Source of the DNA: Methanosarcina sp. KYL-1
GTDB lineage: Archaea; Halobacteriota; Methanosarcinia; Methanosarcinales; Methanosarcinaceae
Direction: 5' to 3'
Assembly (NCBI RefSeq): GCF_024372725.1
Contig: NZ_VOUA01000024.1
Coordinates: 1 to 57,857 of the forward strand
DNA: 57,857 nt
Part shown: positions 26,953 to 35,553 of the stretch, in pieces
Layout of the letters: every line of letters starts with the position of its first letter
Numbering within the stretch: the first letter of the stretch is position 1
Notes under the pieces: generated by a model
What the model saw: the letters and a program-made list of their open reading frames with translations, nothing else
What the model was told of the DNA's origin: nothing
The model's database searches: none
Translations under genes and position numbers: made by a program

Positions 26953-28146
26953 TCATATCACGAACCCTGAGGTATCTTCAACCATGCCAAGCCCACTGCC
27001 GGTTTCCTTCAGGGTTATGACCCGGCCGTCGGTCTCGATCTGGAAATCAACGACATCGACGAGGTTTTCTACATACTTGAAATTGAAGTTTTTCATGAAG
27101 CTGAAGGACTCCTTGCAATAGCTCCTCGTGACCATGAACACCCTACCCTCTTCAGCGGTGAGGACCCACCTTTTATCCCCTTTTTCCGAAGGGTACTCGT
27201 GGACTTTTGCCTTCTTGAAACGGTGCAGATTTCTGGTCTCTGCATCGTAGAATTCTATGGAATTGTGTATATTGTATTCTACTCCGACAATCTCGATATT
27301 CGGGATATAGTAGGTCAGGACCGACCCGTTTTTGAAAATGATTCTTGACCACTTCCAGGGAATTAACGGCCCCACAACAATTACTTTCTGCGCATAGCAC
27401 TTCCCGGAGAATTCCTTATCAAACAGCACACCCTTGAAATCGAAATACAGGTTAGCGAACCTGTACCCGAATAGGCCTCTGAAATATTCAGACAATTCCG
27501 AATTATAATTCTCATCTGCCGGCTCTCCTATATCCAGGCAACAGACCTTCCTGTCACCGTTTGAAATATCGAGCATGTATTTCGGAAAGGACCCGTAGAA
27601 ATCCGCCTTAATGTCTTTGCTGGAGCAGGTCACCCTATCAGCTTTCACTTCGATGACCCCGAGGTCGTCTGTGATGCTTTTCTGCATCTCATCGTATGCC
27701 CAGGAGACACAGTACCCGTCTGTTTTGTCATCTGTTATCCTGCTGTTCTCCACATACCTGCCGTTGACCTCGATATCGCCCGCACTCCTGCCGAACATGA
27801 GGAAAAACTGGCGCCTGGACCCGTCATCGGCTGTGAATTTCATGAACCAGTATTCTTTCCCGAAAAGAGGAAGGTCCTCAAAAGAGAATAGAAGGTCGTC
27901 GATGCCTCTTTTGGTCTCCTTCTTCACCAGCAGCCTTTCAATTTTACCTTTACTTTCCTTTATACTCTGTATTGACGCGATGAATGCTTTCTTTTCAATT
28001 TCAGGCAGGCTTCTGATGTAATCGTTTCTTTCTTTTATGAAACGTAGAAGCCTGTTTTTTTCGGTTATAATTCTCTCTTCAAGCATTCTGTTTTTAGACT
28101 CTTTGTCATTTGATATGGCAATCTTGTCATCTGGTATGGCGGTCAT
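26953..28146 (-). CDS. Conserved-looking hypothetical beta-rich protein
   Basis: A 397-residue soluble protein. The N-terminal 75 residues are charged and helical (EERIITEKNRLLRFIKERND), followed by a long beta-rich part with WFMKFTADDGSRRQFFLMFG, VVGPLIPWKWSRIIFKNGSVL and RWVLTAEEGRVFMVTRSYCK. The alternation of short strands recalls lipocalin-like or CrtC/AttH-like folds, but no diagnostic motif is visible, so this is only an impression. There is no signal peptide or membrane helix. It lies between the two marker-8 paralogues without an obvious operon link. Confidence 0.7.
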   Translation of the reverse strand: MTAIPDDKIAISNDKESKNRMLEERIITEKNRLLRFIKERNDYIRSLPEIEKKAFIASIQSIKESKGKIERLLVKKETKRGIDDLLFSFEDLPLFGKEYWFMKFTADDGSRRQFFLMFGRSAGDIEVNGRYVENSRITDDKTDGYCVSWAYDEMQKSITDDLGVIEVKADRVTCSSKDIKADFYGSFPKYMLDISNGDRKVCCLDIGEPADENYNSELSEYFRGLFGYRFANLYFDFKGVLFDKEFSGKCYAQKVIVVGPLIPWKWSRIIFKNGSVLTYYIPNIEIVGVEYNIHNSIEFYDAETRNLHRFKKAKVHEYPSEKGDKRWVLTAEEGRVFMVTRSYCKESFSFMKNFNFKYVENLVDVVDFQIETDGRVITLKETGSGLGMVEDTSGFVI

Positions 28147-28290
28147 TTCATCGCCCCGGGACCCATAAGTAAACCAGGGTCCTTAAGTAATGCTTTTTCG
28201 GAAACAGGACATCCATAAGTTCCAAAAAATATAATCTTATCGTAGAAAATCCTTCCTATGAATTCATTGCTGAAAAAAAGATGAGGAAAA

Positions 28291-28374
28291 AAGATAAGGA
28301 ACGAAAAGAAAAATGTAAAAGATAAGGAACGAAAAGAAAAATGTAAAAGATAAGGAACGAAAAGAAAAAAGTAA
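28291..28374. repeat. 28-bp tandem repeat, three copies
   Basis: The A/G-rich unit begins AAGATAAGGAACGAAAAG and repeats at 28291, 28319 and 28347. It lies in the gap between the hypothetical gene and marker-8 paralogue 2. Confidence 0.9.
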
Positions 28375-28430
28375 TAAAAAATATAAAAGCGGCTGAAAAG
28401 CCGTCTTTATAACCCGTTACTATAAGCCGT

Positions 28431-29279
28431 TTATTTCAGGTCCCTGGGCTGCTTATGCTCAGGCAGAACAGGCAGGGCCATGGTATTGATCAGGATAGGG
28501 CTTTTGATGTCCTTTGCCCTTTCGATCACAAGTTCCTTTCCTTTCTGGGTGAGGGCAAAAAGCGGCACGGCAGTCCCGACCTGTGCGAGGGGCTTTACGA
28601 GGTCCCTGATGGGCTTTGAAGCGCAGCTGGTCACGATATCCGAGTTTTCAACAAGGGCCTGGGCTTCTTCCCTGTCCAAACCTGTAACATGGACTCCGAT
28701 TACTATCAAATCAAGCCCGAGTTCGGCTTCGAGTTCCCTGCATTTCTTAGCGGTATCGGCAAAGGCAGCTGTTACTGCGATCTTTTTGTAACCGAGTTCG
28801 GCTGCCTTTTTCACTCCGGCAACCGGGTCCATTACGGCAGTTGAGGGGTCGAGCACGATTCCGCCGCGTTCTGTGATTCCGTTTATGATGCCATCGATTG
28901 GCTCGGTTTCGACCAGGCCGGACATCCTGCCCCCCATGCCCTGGACAAGGGTAGGGTTGTTGGAAATGACGGTCCCTGCGCCCTCACAGGCAGTTACGGT
29001 TGTGTCAAGCAAGCCTCTGCTCAGGCCTGTCATCATAACTTCGGAGGCTCCGAACCCTACAAAGTCCTCGAGTTCAAGGCGGCGCTTATCCGTAAACATC
29101 CCGAAATCGCTGATCCGGAATTCCATGTTCTTCTTTGCTTCCTCGCCGGTGATCTTCTGGATCCCGCGAATCTTGGCAAAAAGGGGGCACCATTCGACTT
29201 CAGGCTCTCCGACTTCCACGACTTTCCCATCTTTTACGACGACTCTGGTTTTTCCAAGTAATTCCATTACATGAGGCAT
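28431..29279 (-). CDS. Methanogenesis marker protein 8 (DUF2099), paralogue 2
   Basis: A 282-residue DUF2099 protein that aligns end to end with the gene at 24924-25775. It keeps KDGKVVEVGEPEVEWCPLF, GLVETEPIDGIINGI, LDPSTAVMDPVAGVKKAAEL and the C-terminal RAKDIKSPILINTMALPVLP. The ATG at 29279 has AAGGTG nearby upstream. Two copies three kilobases apart on the same strand point to an old local duplication now split by other genes. Either copy could be the ancestral one; the role in methanogens is unknown. Confidence 0.9.
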   Translation of the reverse strand: MPHVMELLGKTRVVVKDGKVVEVGEPEVEWCPLFAKIRGIQKITGEEAKKNMEFRISDFGMFTDKRRLELEDFVGFGASEVMMTGLSRGLLDTTVTACEGAGTVISNNPTLVQGMGGRMSGLVETEPIDGIINGITERGGIVLDPSTAVMDPVAGVKKAAELGYKKIAVTAAFADTAKKCRELEAELGLDLIVIGVHVTGLDREEAQALVENSDIVTSCASKPIRDLVKPLAQVGTAVPLFALTQKGKELVIERAKDIKSPILINTMALPVLPEHKQPRDLK

Positions 29280-29435
29280 AGTTACACCTTTACGGGCTGA
29301 GCAAAAATATGATTGTTAAGAAATTCAAATCCGGTAAAAATTGCAGGTAAAGTTTAGGGTTGATTGCTTAATAGTTTATTGGTTTTAGGCTTTTGATTCT
29401 ACTTCTGGCTTTTTGCAGAAATTTTTGTTGCTTTC

Positions 29436-29921
29436 TCATCTCAGATCAAACTCAAAGACAGTGGTTCTCCATGAGAAAAAATCCTGTGCTTCGTCAAGGA
29501 TTAAATCGAGTGTTGCGCTGTCTATCCAGATAATTATCGGGTGCCTGATCTTCAGGAATTTATCCCGCATCATATTTAGGAGGAAGAGAGCTTCGGATTT
29601 TCCACGGGTGTTTTTCTTTTTTGCGGCATTGTCGAGCCCGAAAACAAAAAATGCAATTTTTTTATTTTCCTCAAGCTTTGAACTGAATGAATCCGATCCG
29701 GTGCTTTCCTCCAGAATCCGGAAAAGATCGGTAGATTCCTCACTCATTTCCAGACTGTATATGTGAATTCTACTGCGCACCCTCTCAAGAATTTCCCTGT
29801 AGATCGCATCGCATAAGACTGGCTCGTCACAGCGGACAAATGCGATTGTACAGTCATCGGAGAGATCAAGAAGCGTAACTATCTCTTCGATTTTCATTAA
29901 ATGAGACGGGTCCGGTTCCAT
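29436..29921 (-). CDS. Stand-alone N-terminal domain of TPR/STAND-type signalling proteins
   Basis: A 161-residue protein. DDCTIAFVRCDEPVLCDAIY at the start and HPIIIWIDSATLDLILDEAQ with DFFSWRTTVFEF at the end match a domain that in many bacteria and Methanosarcina comes before TPR arrays or NTPase modules, and resembles a degenerate AAA-type core without Walker A. Here the gene stops right after the domain, so it is either a truncated remnant or a solo module. It is only about 400 bases from the STAND-TPR gene on the same strand, and may once have belonged to a similar protein. Confidence 0.55.
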   Translation of the reverse strand: MEPDPSHLMKIEEIVTLLDLSDDCTIAFVRCDEPVLCDAIYREILERVRSRIHIYSLEMSEESTDLFRILEESTGSDSFSSKLEENKKIAFFVFGLDNAAKKKNTRGKSEALFLLNMMRDKFLKIRHPIIIWIDSATLDLILDEAQDFFSWRTTVFEFDLR

Positions 29922-30308
29922 ATTTTTGCCTTTTTTGTTTTATGCCTGTCTTCCCTTTCGGAAATCGCATTTTTAAGATAAATGGCGGTAAGAACATATA
30001 ACCTTCCGAGCGACCCCCCACCCCCACAAGCTTCCGAAAATCCCCCGCTCCGTGAAAAAGAAATCAGCCGAAAGACCTGCAAGTGATGATAGAAGAGTGA
30101 AGAGAAAAAAAGAAGAGGGACGAACTGAAGCAATAATGAACTGAAACCGGAACCCCTTTATTTATTTCCCATCAATACGCCCGTTCAATTGACGCTTTTT
30201 CTGCCTGCTTAACTCATAGCCGGGTTCCCCACCTGCCCTTTCCCCCGTCAGCAGCCCCGTTTGCGAAGCAAACGGTCTTTTCCTTGTTGAAAAACAATAT
30301 GGAATAGA
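29922..30308. other. Intergenic region with a GCGAAGC hairpin
   Basis: No gene seen. At 30257-30284 CCGTTTGCGAAGCAAACGG forms a stem-loop followed by TCTTTTCC, like the element at 22881-22909. Confidence 0.5.
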
Positions 30309-33110
30309 TCAGCCTTCTGCCCCCTCAAGTTCCTTCAATTTCTGCTCGCAAAAGCTAATTATCCTCAGGTCTTCAATCGCCTTTCCTATAGCCAGAGATT
30401 CCTTCAAAAACTCAATTGCTTTACTGGGCTCGCCCAGATCACTGTACAGGTTACCCAGATTTCCAAGGGCATTTCCTTCTCCGCACCTGTCCCCTATATC
30501 TTTAAAAATTTTGAGTGCCTTTTCGTAATATTCAATTGCTTTTCTGGGCTTGCCCAGATCACTGTACAGGTTACCCAGATTTCCAAGGTGATTTCCTTCT
30601 CCGCGCCTGTCGTTCATTTCTCTTGAAATTTTGAGTGCCTTTTCGTAATATTCATTTGCTTTTCTTGGATCGCCCATATGACTGTATGCTGACCCTAGGT
30701 TTCCAAGCCAATTACCTTCATTTCGCCTGTCACCTATTTCTCTTGAAATTTTGAGTGCCTTTTCGTAATATTCAATTGCTTTTCTTGGATCGCCCATATG
30801 ACTGTATGCTGACCCTAGGCTTCCAAGCCAATTACCTTCATTTCGCCTGTCGCCTATTTCTCTTGAAATTTTGAGTGCCTGTTCATGATATTCAATCGCT
30901 TTTCTGTGTTCACTTAGATAACTGTATGCGCTTCCCAAATTTCCAAGGTCTGAACCTTCTGCGCGCTTGTCGCCTATTTCTCTTGAAATTTTGAGTGCCT
31001 GTTCATGATATTCAATTGCTTTTCTTAGATCGCCCATATGACGGTATGCTAACCCCATATTTCCAAGGGTATTTCCTTCAGTTTGCATGTCACCTATTTC
31101 TCTTGAAATTTTGAGTGCCTGTTCGTAATATTCAATCGCTTTTCTGTGTTCACTCAGATTACTGTATGCACTCCCCAGATTTCCAAGCCAATTACCTTCA
31201 TTTCGCCTGTCGCCTATTTCTCTAAAAATTTTCAGTGCCTTTTCGTAATATTCAATTGCTTTTCCCACAAATCCTAATTGCTGGTATGTGAGTCCAAGCT
31301 CACCAAAAACAAAAGACTTCATTTCAATGCTTAAAAGGACTTTTTCTTTGAGAGGATCGGCTGGTAGTAACCGCCTGTACAATGTTATAAGGGTAGTGTA
31401 CTCTCCCCATATCTCAAAATAAACGTGTAGCTTTGAATGAAGAATAATCTGTGAAGCCAGATCATACATTCCCGCTTCGCATGCATGATGGTGGGCTTCA
31501 ATTGCTGACTGGAGTCCTTCTTTCGTTCTGGGGTTTTTGGGGAGGGGGATGTAGAGATAATACTTACAGGCTACTGCATGGGCTTCAGTCTTTTTTTCCA
31601 AGTCATCGTAGGCGAATTCCCGGACAAGGGGATGGAGCCAGTAACTGCTACCGTGGTTGGTTTCGAGGAGGGACTTGTCAGTTAATTTTTTGACAGCGTT
31701 TGCGGGAGTCTTTTCGGTAAACATTATCTTTAGAGCCTTCAATTCTACAGGTTCCCTATAAACGGAGATCCTTTCGAGAAGTTCTTTCTCGTCTCCTGCC
31801 AGTTTATAAAACAACTTTCTTGCTTTTTTTATAGTGTCCTCCGTAGATTTTCGGTACATGCTTAGGTCTTCAAGAATGTCAGTTGCTCCAAATTCCTTTA
31901 CTAGCTCCACAAGCAGCTTCAGGGCAAGGGGGTGGCCGTCCACGCCTGCCGCCAGTTCTTCCAGCTTTCGGGGTTCCACTTTGTCAAGCCCGTTTCTCAC
32001 AAGGTAGTCAACCGCAAAGTCCTTTTCCAAGCCGTTCAGGTGCTGTTTTTCTTCGTCTTCCACAACGTCGATCAGGCTTTCCCCGTTTTCGAGTACGGGC
32101 AGAATCCGGCTTGTTACGATTACTTTTGCGTTATGGGTGCTGTATCGCAGGGAAGAAAAGAGGAGTTCGATTCCCTTATCCTTGAATTGCCTGTCTTCAA
32201 GCATGGTGCTCAGGTCATCGAAGATGAGCCAGACCTGGCTTCTTCTTTGCAGTTCGTCTGTGAGTTTGTCCACGTCGGTTTTTCCGGGCTCCCGCCTTTC
32301 GGCTTTGAAGGCTGCAATTTCAGGGGCGTTCATGTAGGCGGCGAGTTTTTCAAGGATGTCGCCGAGTTTTGCGCTCTGGTTCTGGTTGAAGTTGAAATAG
32401 AAAGGTTCGGGGACGTTTACGGGCCTCAGGTCTACGAGGGCTCTTGCGAGGGTGGACTTTCCCACGCCGCCAACTCCGCTAATAAGTAAAATCCGGTGGT
32501 TTTCAAGGTACATGAGGTCTTTTTTTAGCTCATCGGCCCGGTTCCGGGTAACAAATTGCTTCAGTTTATCAGGGTAATGGGGGAGGGTTGAAGGGTTGTA
32601 GCGGCTCAGGATTTCCTGGTTTGCGGCTTCTTTTCTCTGCTGATTCAGGTATTCGATGATCTTGATGAATTCGTCGCCTGAAGGGCTTTCAAAGTTGAAA
32701 AAATTGTTGTAATTTCCGACTGCAAGTTGACCATAATTTTCAAGATTTTCGATATTGAGATTTATGGTAAATTCTATTTCTCTGGCAAGATCCGGGTTTT
32801 CCACCAGCAGTTTGAGGATTTCCTGCTGCAATTCTTCCTTTGCTTTAGGGTCTTCGGAGTTTTTGGACACCTTTGTGAGTGCTTTTCCAAGGGATTCAGT
32901 CATTTTTGGGCTTATCTTACTTAGGAGAGCCTTTACTCTTCTCCCGCTTTCGGAACCAAGCTTTTCAATAACTTTCTCGTAGGCCATGTCTTCAAGAACT
33001 TCTTTGCCCTTATCTGCTACGGATTTTCCTGCAAGAGTCAGGAAAGGCAGGGCTGGAAGAAGAATATTAGTTGCCTGCTGGGCAATGGTTTCGAGGGTTA
33101 CCGGATCCAT
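30309..33110 (-). CDS. STAND ATPase with eight TPR repeats
   Basis: A 933-residue protein. Residues 1-150 form a helical N-terminal region that may be the effector or signalling domain (ending near NLNIENLENYGQLAVGNYNN). The NB-ARC-like ATPase has Walker A GVGGVGKST (about 210-218), Walker B VWLIFDDLS (about 290) and a TSR sensor (VIVTSRILP), then a winged-helix region (SSYWLHPLVREF). Residues about 610-925 hold eight 40-residue TPRs of the form KAIEYYEKALKISREIGD, nearly identical to each other. STAND proteins of this kind bind a ligand through the repeats and then oligomerise; relatives act in phage defence (Avs-like), programmed death or signalling. ATG at 33110 with GGAGGAG before it is preferred over TTG four codons upstream. 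Confidence 0.88.
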   Translation of the reverse strand: MDPVTLETIAQQATNILLPALPFLTLAGKSVADKGKEVLEDMAYEKVIEKLGSESGRRVKALLSKISPKMTESLGKALTKVSKNSEDPKAKEELQQEILKLLVENPDLAREIEFTINLNIENLENYGQLAVGNYNNFFNFESPSGDEFIKIIEYLNQQRKEAANQEILSRYNPSTLPHYPDKLKQFVTRNRADELKKDLMYLENHRILLISGVGGVGKSTLARALVDLRPVNVPEPFYFNFNQNQSAKLGDILEKLAAYMNAPEIAAFKAERREPGKTDVDKLTDELQRRSQVWLIFDDLSTMLEDRQFKDKGIELLFSSLRYSTHNAKVIVTSRILPVLENGESLIDVVEDEEKQHLNGLEKDFAVDYLVRNGLDKVEPRKLEELAAGVDGHPLALKLLVELVKEFGATDILEDLSMYRKSTEDTIKKARKLFYKLAGDEKELLERISVYREPVELKALKIMFTEKTPANAVKKLTDKSLLETNHGSSYWLHPLVREFAYDDLEKKTEAHAVACKYYLYIPLPKNPRTKEGLQSAIEAHHHACEAGMYDLASQIILHSKLHVYFEIWGEYTTLITLYRRLLPADPLKEKVLLSIEMKSFVFGELGLTYQQLGFVGKAIEYYEKALKIFREIGDRRNEGNWLGNLGSAYSNLSEHRKAIEYYEQALKISREIGDMQTEGNTLGNMGLAYRHMGDLRKAIEYHEQALKISREIGDKRAEGSDLGNLGSAYSYLSEHRKAIEYHEQALKISREIGDRRNEGNWLGSLGSAYSHMGDPRKAIEYYEKALKISREIGDRRNEGNWLGNLGSAYSHMGDPRKANEYYEKALKISREMNDRRGEGNHLGNLGNLYSDLGKPRKAIEYYEKALKIFKDIGDRCGEGNALGNLGNLYSDLGEPSKAIEFLKESLAIGKAIEDLRIISFCEQKLKELEGAEG
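30327..31285 (-). repeat. 120-bp tandem repeat encoding the TPR array
   Basis: Eight in-frame 120-bp units, some differing by only a few bases (for example the units near 30661 and 30781). The high DNA identity points to recent expansion or gene conversion, so the repeat number may vary between strains and may be misassembled. Confidence 0.9.
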
Positions 33111-33653
33111 AAACTCCTCCAATTTCTTTTTTAATATTGGTAGCAGGTAAAATAAGTTTTGTCATTTGGGATGTCAAAAAGTGGGAGATTCGGGTTTTTT
33201 CGCGATAAAGTTCAAAGGCTGGTGGAAATTTCTAAGCTGCTGCTTCTTTTCAGTCTTCAGGGAAAAGCCGTTCGCCTTCGGCGAACGTGAGTGGGCATGG
33301 TGAACGAAATGGACCGCGTACTGCCTAGGCGCAATTCGGCTGGCACGGGCGTTAAAACTGGATGGTTGCCCTGTTTTTGAAAATGAGCAGATTCAATTGG
33401 AGCCTTGTTTAAAGAAAATGAAAATTCGAGGCAGGTTAATTTGTAGATGGGAAGAATTCAAGAAAAGGTAAGGCAAGGAAAAAGTTTCCTGAAATTTTTT
33501 AAGGACTATTGATTACTACGAAATAATTATTCTTTTTGTTTTATATAACTAGTAATTATATTACTCCTTACACTTACTGGTTGGCTAATTTAGATACGTT
33601 ACGTTCAAAACTGATAGATTTGATGCTAAATTAGCTACTGGAGGATATGGTAT
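33111..33653. other. Divergent intergenic region with a diverged hairpin element
   Basis: No gene seen. The hairpin at 33258-33300 (GGAAAAGCCGTTCGCC, then GGCGAACGTGAGTGGG) is a distant copy of the GGTGAGAGCC family. The last 150 bases are AT-rich with a TATA-like TTTTATATAACTAG near 33538-33551, likely the promoter region of the secreted protein gene. Confidence 0.5.
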
Positions 33654-35147
33654 ATGAAAAAGTATGTACAGGTCATATTGCTTGGCGTTTTGTTCACGGT
33701 ATTAACGGGAACTGGCCTTTCACAGAATGAAACAGAGGAAACGAAGGCTTTTCAAGAGGCTCTGGAGCAGGACGGATTCACAGTACAGGAAGGTGAACTG
33801 GCTTACTTTGATCTTCTCAGGTTATTGGAGGAAGGAGCATTACCTTCTGCGTACGGAAACAATCCCACCACAAAGTATCTGATATATTTTGTTCCACCGG
33901 CGCCTGGTTATGAAGTAGAGGAACGAATTAAGCAAATAACCAGTACACTGGGTGTAAGCGAGAATACAACTCCATTCTGGGACCTTGGTCCTGATGAAGC
34001 TGTCGTTTTTGTGGGAAGGACGCCACCGGAATGCAGGTATTTCAGCTACGACCATTACATAATACACAGGACAATTGATGATGAGAGGAGATGGATCTTT
34101 GCCAATGTAGAAGATACGGTGAACAACCTGGTTATCAATACCGAAGGGACTCCAAACGGGTCTTCCGGAGATCCTTTCAACCAGACCACGGTAATAATCA
34201 TCACTGCTGACAAAGGCATTGATCAGCGCATCCGGGCTGCTGCCCAATCTGCAGGATACTCGGATAATATAACCAACACCCAGGTTCTCCCTCCAGCCAT
34301 TTTGAACCTGGGCCTGGAGAATGATTCCGATACATTTGCCGCATTTATCCGCCCGGCCCTGTTCAATGACACGGAGGCTGGAGATGATTACATAAATAAT
34401 ACACCTGCAACGGTTTTCCGGATTACTCCCAACAACACTACTGAACTTGACCCGTATGATTATCCGGAGCTGAGGGTCCGCGGAACCGGGCAAACAGAAT
34501 TCGACCTTATGGATGATCTCGAAGAGCTAAGGATTGCGATTCTTGATAGATATAACCAATCCAATGCCACAGAGCTTCCGACCAGTCAGGGAGTCCCTAT
34601 AGGGAGTGATGCTATCCAGAGAGGAATTAACGCCGTAGGTCCTGATAACGACGCTGCCTATCTCTGGTCAGCAAACCAGACTATCTCTTCGCCTACGCCT
34701 CCTTTCTTTGACACCTCGCAGTACTATCCTTTCCTGCGAGACCCGGCAATTACTCTGGGCAACAATACAGATGAGTTCATAATTGTCTATGGGGTCAACC
34801 ATGTAGCCACAGGAAAGGCAACATACTCGAACTTCTGCATATACGGGGCCGATGTGTGGAATGGTGTTAGAGCAATCACAGACGAAGATTTCAGTGGATC
34901 TGCCGAGGAATACCTCCCTGACAATCCGAATGCGAAATACCTGTACGTCTACAAGCTCGCCAGGAACTGCACTGAAGAATACCCATACTGCTATGAGGTT
35001 CCCTACGGTGTGGGAGTTCATGGCATAGAGCTTGACCAGCCGCTTTTCATTGGCTGGAGAGCCTATTTGGAGAACTCTACAAAAACCGGACCATCCTATT
35101 CAGAGATCGTGTACGACCGGGCTATAAAGTTCGACCCGAAAAATTAA
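33654..35147 (+). CDS. Secreted protein of unknown function
   Basis: A 497-residue protein with a signal peptide (residues 1-24, MKKYVQVILLGVLFTVLTG) and no other membrane segment, so it is probably released or loosely bound to the envelope. It has many N-x-S/T sequons and about eight Cys residues outside the signal peptide, several in a late cluster (TEEYPYCYEVPYGVGVHG), which suggests disulphides. No enzyme signature is recognisable. GGAGG lies about nine bases before the ATG. It stands alone on the plus strand between the STAND gene and the adenylating enzyme. Confidence 0.78.
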   Translation: MKKYVQVILLGVLFTVLTGTGLSQNETEETKAFQEALEQDGFTVQEGELAYFDLLRLLEEGALPSAYGNNPTTKYLIYFVPPAPGYEVEERIKQITSTLGVSENTTPFWDLGPDEAVVFVGRTPPECRYFSYDHYIIHRTIDDERRWIFANVEDTVNNLVINTEGTPNGSSGDPFNQTTVIIITADKGIDQRIRAAAQSAGYSDNITNTQVLPPAILNLGLENDSDTFAAFIRPALFNDTEAGDDYINNTPATVFRITPNNTTELDPYDYPELRVRGTGQTEFDLMDDLEELRIAILDRYNQSNATELPTSQGVPIGSDAIQRGINAVGPDNDAAYLWSANQTISSPTPPFFDTSQYYPFLRDPAITLGNNTDEFIIVYGVNHVATGKATYSNFCIYGADVWNGVRAITDEDFSGSAEEYLPDNPNAKYLYVYKLARNCTEEYPYCYEVPYGVGVHGIELDQPLFIGWRAYLENSTKTGPSYSEIVYDRAIKFDPKN

Positions 35148-35288
35148 GGCAATAGGTAAAAGGAATCGGGGTATTAAGGTAAATTCAGGCTCTGGCTAAT
35201 ATACGCAACCTTACCCCATCCCTTAATTTTTTTCTATGTACAACGCCAGAGCCGTATTTTGTGACCTGTATAAAAATAATTTCAGGTT

Positions 35289-35510
35289 TTAGCTGTTTTC
35301 AGAGTTCCATCTATAAAATTCCGGAACTTTAGCTTCTTCGTATACCTTACGGAAAAGCCTCTCTCCTTCTTCGAGCGTGGAGTTACCCAGGGTTTTAAAA
35401 AGCAACATCTTCAACGTGTCTGCTGTTTGAATATAAGAAATTGAAATCAGGTTTAACGGACGCAAAAAAAGAGTTAAAGGAGAATCAGAGAATAAAAATT
35501 CCCTGATCAT
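35289..35510 (-). CDS. Short hypothetical protein or gene remnant
   Basis: A 73-residue frame with no clear ribosome-binding site. The end, LGNSTLEEGERLFRKVYEEAKVPEFYRWNSENS, looks like real protein, while the first 30 residues (LTLFLRPLNLISISYIQTA) look like translated noncoding DNA. It may be the C-terminal remnant of a larger gene, or a small gene starting at the internal ATG of MLLFKTLG. No family recognised. Confidence 0.25.
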   Translation of the reverse strand: MIREFLFSDSPLTLFLRPLNLISISYIQTADTLKMLLFKTLGNSTLEEGERLFRKVYEEAKVPEFYRWNSENS

Positions 35511-35553
35511 TTAAGTTACTAAACAGTAATTCTACTAAAGATTGCTTGAAGGC

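Noticed and set aside
30327-31285. Noncoding satellite repeat
   Set aside because: The 120-bp units stay in frame and encode well-formed TPR helices.
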